Positions 62,061 to 64,000 of a DNA stretch of 64,000 bases are shown here, piece after piece (position 1 is the stretch's first letter; the number at the start of each line of letters is the position of its first letter). The notes under the pieces are model-generated. The model did not search any database. It saw only the letters and a list, made by a program, of their open reading frames with translations, and was not told the DNA's origin. The translations under genes and the position numbers were made by a program. The DNA is from Blasia pusilla (taxonomy: Eukaryota > Marchantiophyta > Marchantiopsida > Blasiales): assembly GCA_050084515.1 (NCBI GenBank), contig CM114274.1:30008001-30072000 (forward strand). The letters are read 5' to 3'.

Positions 62061-63269
62061 TTAGTAGTAGTCATAGCTCTCTTGTTGTTGCTGATATTGT
62101 CTCTGCTGTTGGTGAGTTTCGTCGTTAGGGGGGGAATGCCCCCTTCTTCTTTTTCTGGTCTTGTTGTGGCCTTCAGGTTTTGACTCTTTGAGTCCCCCTC
62201 TTTTGTACTTCCGATGGGTTTTCCATCACACGTTTTTATCGAAGTGCATCATTCTCTGCGATGAGGGGTAGCACTCCTTCCACACAAAGTCCTCGTAACT
62301 AGAAATTGTTACTAATGTAGTTCATTGAATATTTTAAATTTTAATCCATTTTAAAAAAATTATTCATTTGATATATATATATATACATGAATGACTTATG
62401 TAAAGGCGTGATATACAATCCGTAAGAAGGAAAAATTTATATTTAATAAAAAATCCAATCGCCATGTTTTTCCCAACAAGTAATACTACATTCCCAAGGG
62501 AATTCCCATTCTACGCTCGTGATTGGCGTGATTCACAACCGAATCAGGCTTCACGTGCATTCGGAATGTATTTATATAACGACTTATATATCTGGACAAA
62601 TATGAACACCAAAAAACAAAGGCAATAAAGACTCGTGGATGAAGAGTCAATGTCTTAACGATTTCGTTACTCCAGTAGTGTCATTGTGGTAACTGCTCCG
62701 TTAACCCAAAAGGCCAGCTGATAGCGAATCCGACTGTGTGATTGGCCTGCTTAGGAGAATGGCGGGAAACGCCCACGTCGATGGTTTCGTCGCCCCATAG
62801 CAGTACGTCCACAGTTCCGTCACGCTCCCACTTTCGAGGAATGGTTTCGCGGTCGTTCTGTCAAAATTGTTTTTTTTTCAAATTTTTACTATTATTCATA
62901 AATTGTTTATATTATTTAAAAAAATGGGTTTTGAAATTTTGAGATTTTTTTTAAAATCTTCTCGTGTTGACATATGTACAAGAATATTTAACTAAACACT
63001 GGTAAGAAGAACTGAAGGTTTTTTCATCCCGGCAAACAATATACTAGTATTATGTGTATGGGAGTTTAAAATTTGAAAATGAGTAATATCTCCTTGCAAT
63101 TGGTGGAGGCAAGCACTTGGAGGGCTACTCAAATGGAAATGAAAGTCTGAATAAATGGGGGTGACGAGGAACCCATCGAGAGTATTCAACGGATTTAAAA
63201 GGTCGAATATTGGAAGGCCACAAGAGCGGCACTCTCTAAGGGCCCGTCACTTGAGGGCTACTCAAAGGG
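62061..63269. other. AT-rich intergenic DNA
   Basis: No gene recognised. A short GC-richer patch at 62,690-62,870 carries no domain. Confidence 0.45.
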
Positions 63270-63306
63270 AATCTACTTTTACCACCTGAGGTGGTAACAG
63301 TAGATT
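63270..63306. repeat. 17-bp inverted repeat with one mismatch, 3-base loop
   Basis: AATCTACTTTTACCACC, TGA, then GGTGGTAACAGTAGATT. Confidence 0.85.
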
Positions 63307-63403
63307 TTGGATCTTCTATCTAAACAATTATTTGCTTACCCCTAGCTTGTAGGGCTAGACTTACCATCCACAAATTTGCTTGACAAATAAGATTTGAAGT
63401 TTT

Positions 63404-63600
63404 ATATGTCGTGCGCATATGCAGCGTAGTCACATCAATACACCAGACAATACCGATCTTCCCAAAACACAAGTTGATCCACCCAAAAAGAAATACACTC
63501 GCGCATATACATTGAGACCACACAAAAAAATCAGAGTAAAAATGGCTCACACAACCTAAAACTCCACTCCTGAACTCCATTCTCTACTACAACCTACTTG
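63404..63600 (-). mobile_element. LTR fragment of the same gypsy family as 49491-50469
   Basis: Read on the minus strand it contains GGAGTTTTAGGTTGTGTGAGCC, then CCATTTTTACTCTGATTTTTT, GGTCTCAATGTATATGCGCGAG, GGGAAGATCGGTATTG and ATATGCGCACGACA. These are the same blocks, in the same order, as the last 200 bases of the LTR at 49994-50469. Only this 3' portion is present. Confidence 0.75.
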
Positions 63601-63639
63601 CCTCCCTGGCCAATTGCTGGAAAATGCATAACAGAAGGA

Positions 63640-64000
63640 AACGAGGAAGGAAAGGAGGAAGGTAGCACGCGGCGTCCCTTGCAAAGTAAAGAAAAGCTTG
63701 GTTTGAGTTACAATTCATACCATGCATGTCCCATGGGATGTGTGTTGTTCTGTGGAGATATGAAAGATTTATCTTCTTGCCCTAAGTGCGAGAAGTCACG
63801 GTTCAAGCAAGTTGGGAAGTCGTTAGTACCATGTAAGGTTCTTCGACACTTTCCCATCATCCCAAGGATGCGACGAATGTTTAGATATCCTACCTTGTCA
63901 GAATTTTTGGTTTAGGCACCATCTAACAAAAACCAAGATGGGATGGTTAGACATGCGGGTGATAGCAAAGCATGGGCTCGTGTAGATCAAACTTACCTTG
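63640..64000 (+). pseudogene. CACTA (En/Spm) transposase, TNP2-type, N-terminal part
   Basis: SYNSYHACPMGCVLFCGD, then LSSCPKCEKSRFKQ, then KVLRHFPIIPRMRRMF matches the conserved start of CACTA TNP2-like transposases (HACP..C.l...e......CP.C..sRyk....KvlryFPiiPRlkRlf). In the same frame, after an in-frame TAG at 63913-63915, comes DGMVRHAGDSKAWARVD, the next family landmark (DG..RHp.D..aW...D). The frame runs off the window. The stop suggests it is inactive. Confidence 0.85.

Noticed and set aside
1-64000. CRISPR arrays, bacterial operons, toxin genes or virus genomes
   Set aside because: None seen. Gene structure is intron-rich and eukaryotic, and the repeats are microsatellites or transposons.

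Overview
This window is nuclear DNA of a land plant. The evidence is genes with many short GT-AG introns, a threonine deaminase with a plastid-type N-terminal extension, a plant-style membrane-anchored cyclophilin, microsatellites, SINE-like tRNA relics, and decayed Ty3/gypsy, CACTA and non-LTR elements. The mixture, with PHD-bearing gypsy debris, leads me to guess a bryophyte or another early-diverging land plant. The sequence alone does not prove this.

Layout. Positions 1 to about 22,350 are AT-rich and hold no host gene I can recognise. They contain a tRNA-like SINE head, three long microsatellites, a dispersed family of short DNA transposons whose ends read roughly AAGGTTGCA, and a badly decayed Ty3/gypsy element (17.2-20.7 kb) whose gag region is split by one of those transposons. 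Composition then changes abruptly to a GC-richer block (22.4-24.7 kb).

The gene core is 25.9-46.3 kb and has three genes for which I could trace in-frame exon sets. A single-pass membrane cyclophilin (minus, 221 aa) is divergent from a DEAD-box helicase of the RH28/Drs1/DDX27 class (plus, 18 exons, 789 aa). The roughly 0.94-kb shared upstream region carries a telo-box. The helicase converges on a biosynthetic threonine deaminase (minus, 9 exons, 659 aa). These are housekeeping functions (protein folding in the secretory system, 60S ribosome assembly, plastid isoleucine synthesis) and do not form a pathway together.

From 47.4 kb onward mobile debris returns. There is a 5'-truncated Ty3/gypsy element with RNase H end, integrase and a PHD-type zinc finger, and two LTRs of one family arranged head to head. 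After a poorly understood stretch with one possible unrecognised spliced gene (53.3-54.5 kb, minus) come paired hairpins, a tRNA-Ile-like 3' half, a non-LTR retrotransposon C-terminal fragment (61.1-62.1 kb), another fragment of the same LTR family, and the start of a CACTA transposase cut by the window edge. No CRISPR, rRNA or intact tRNA gene was seen.
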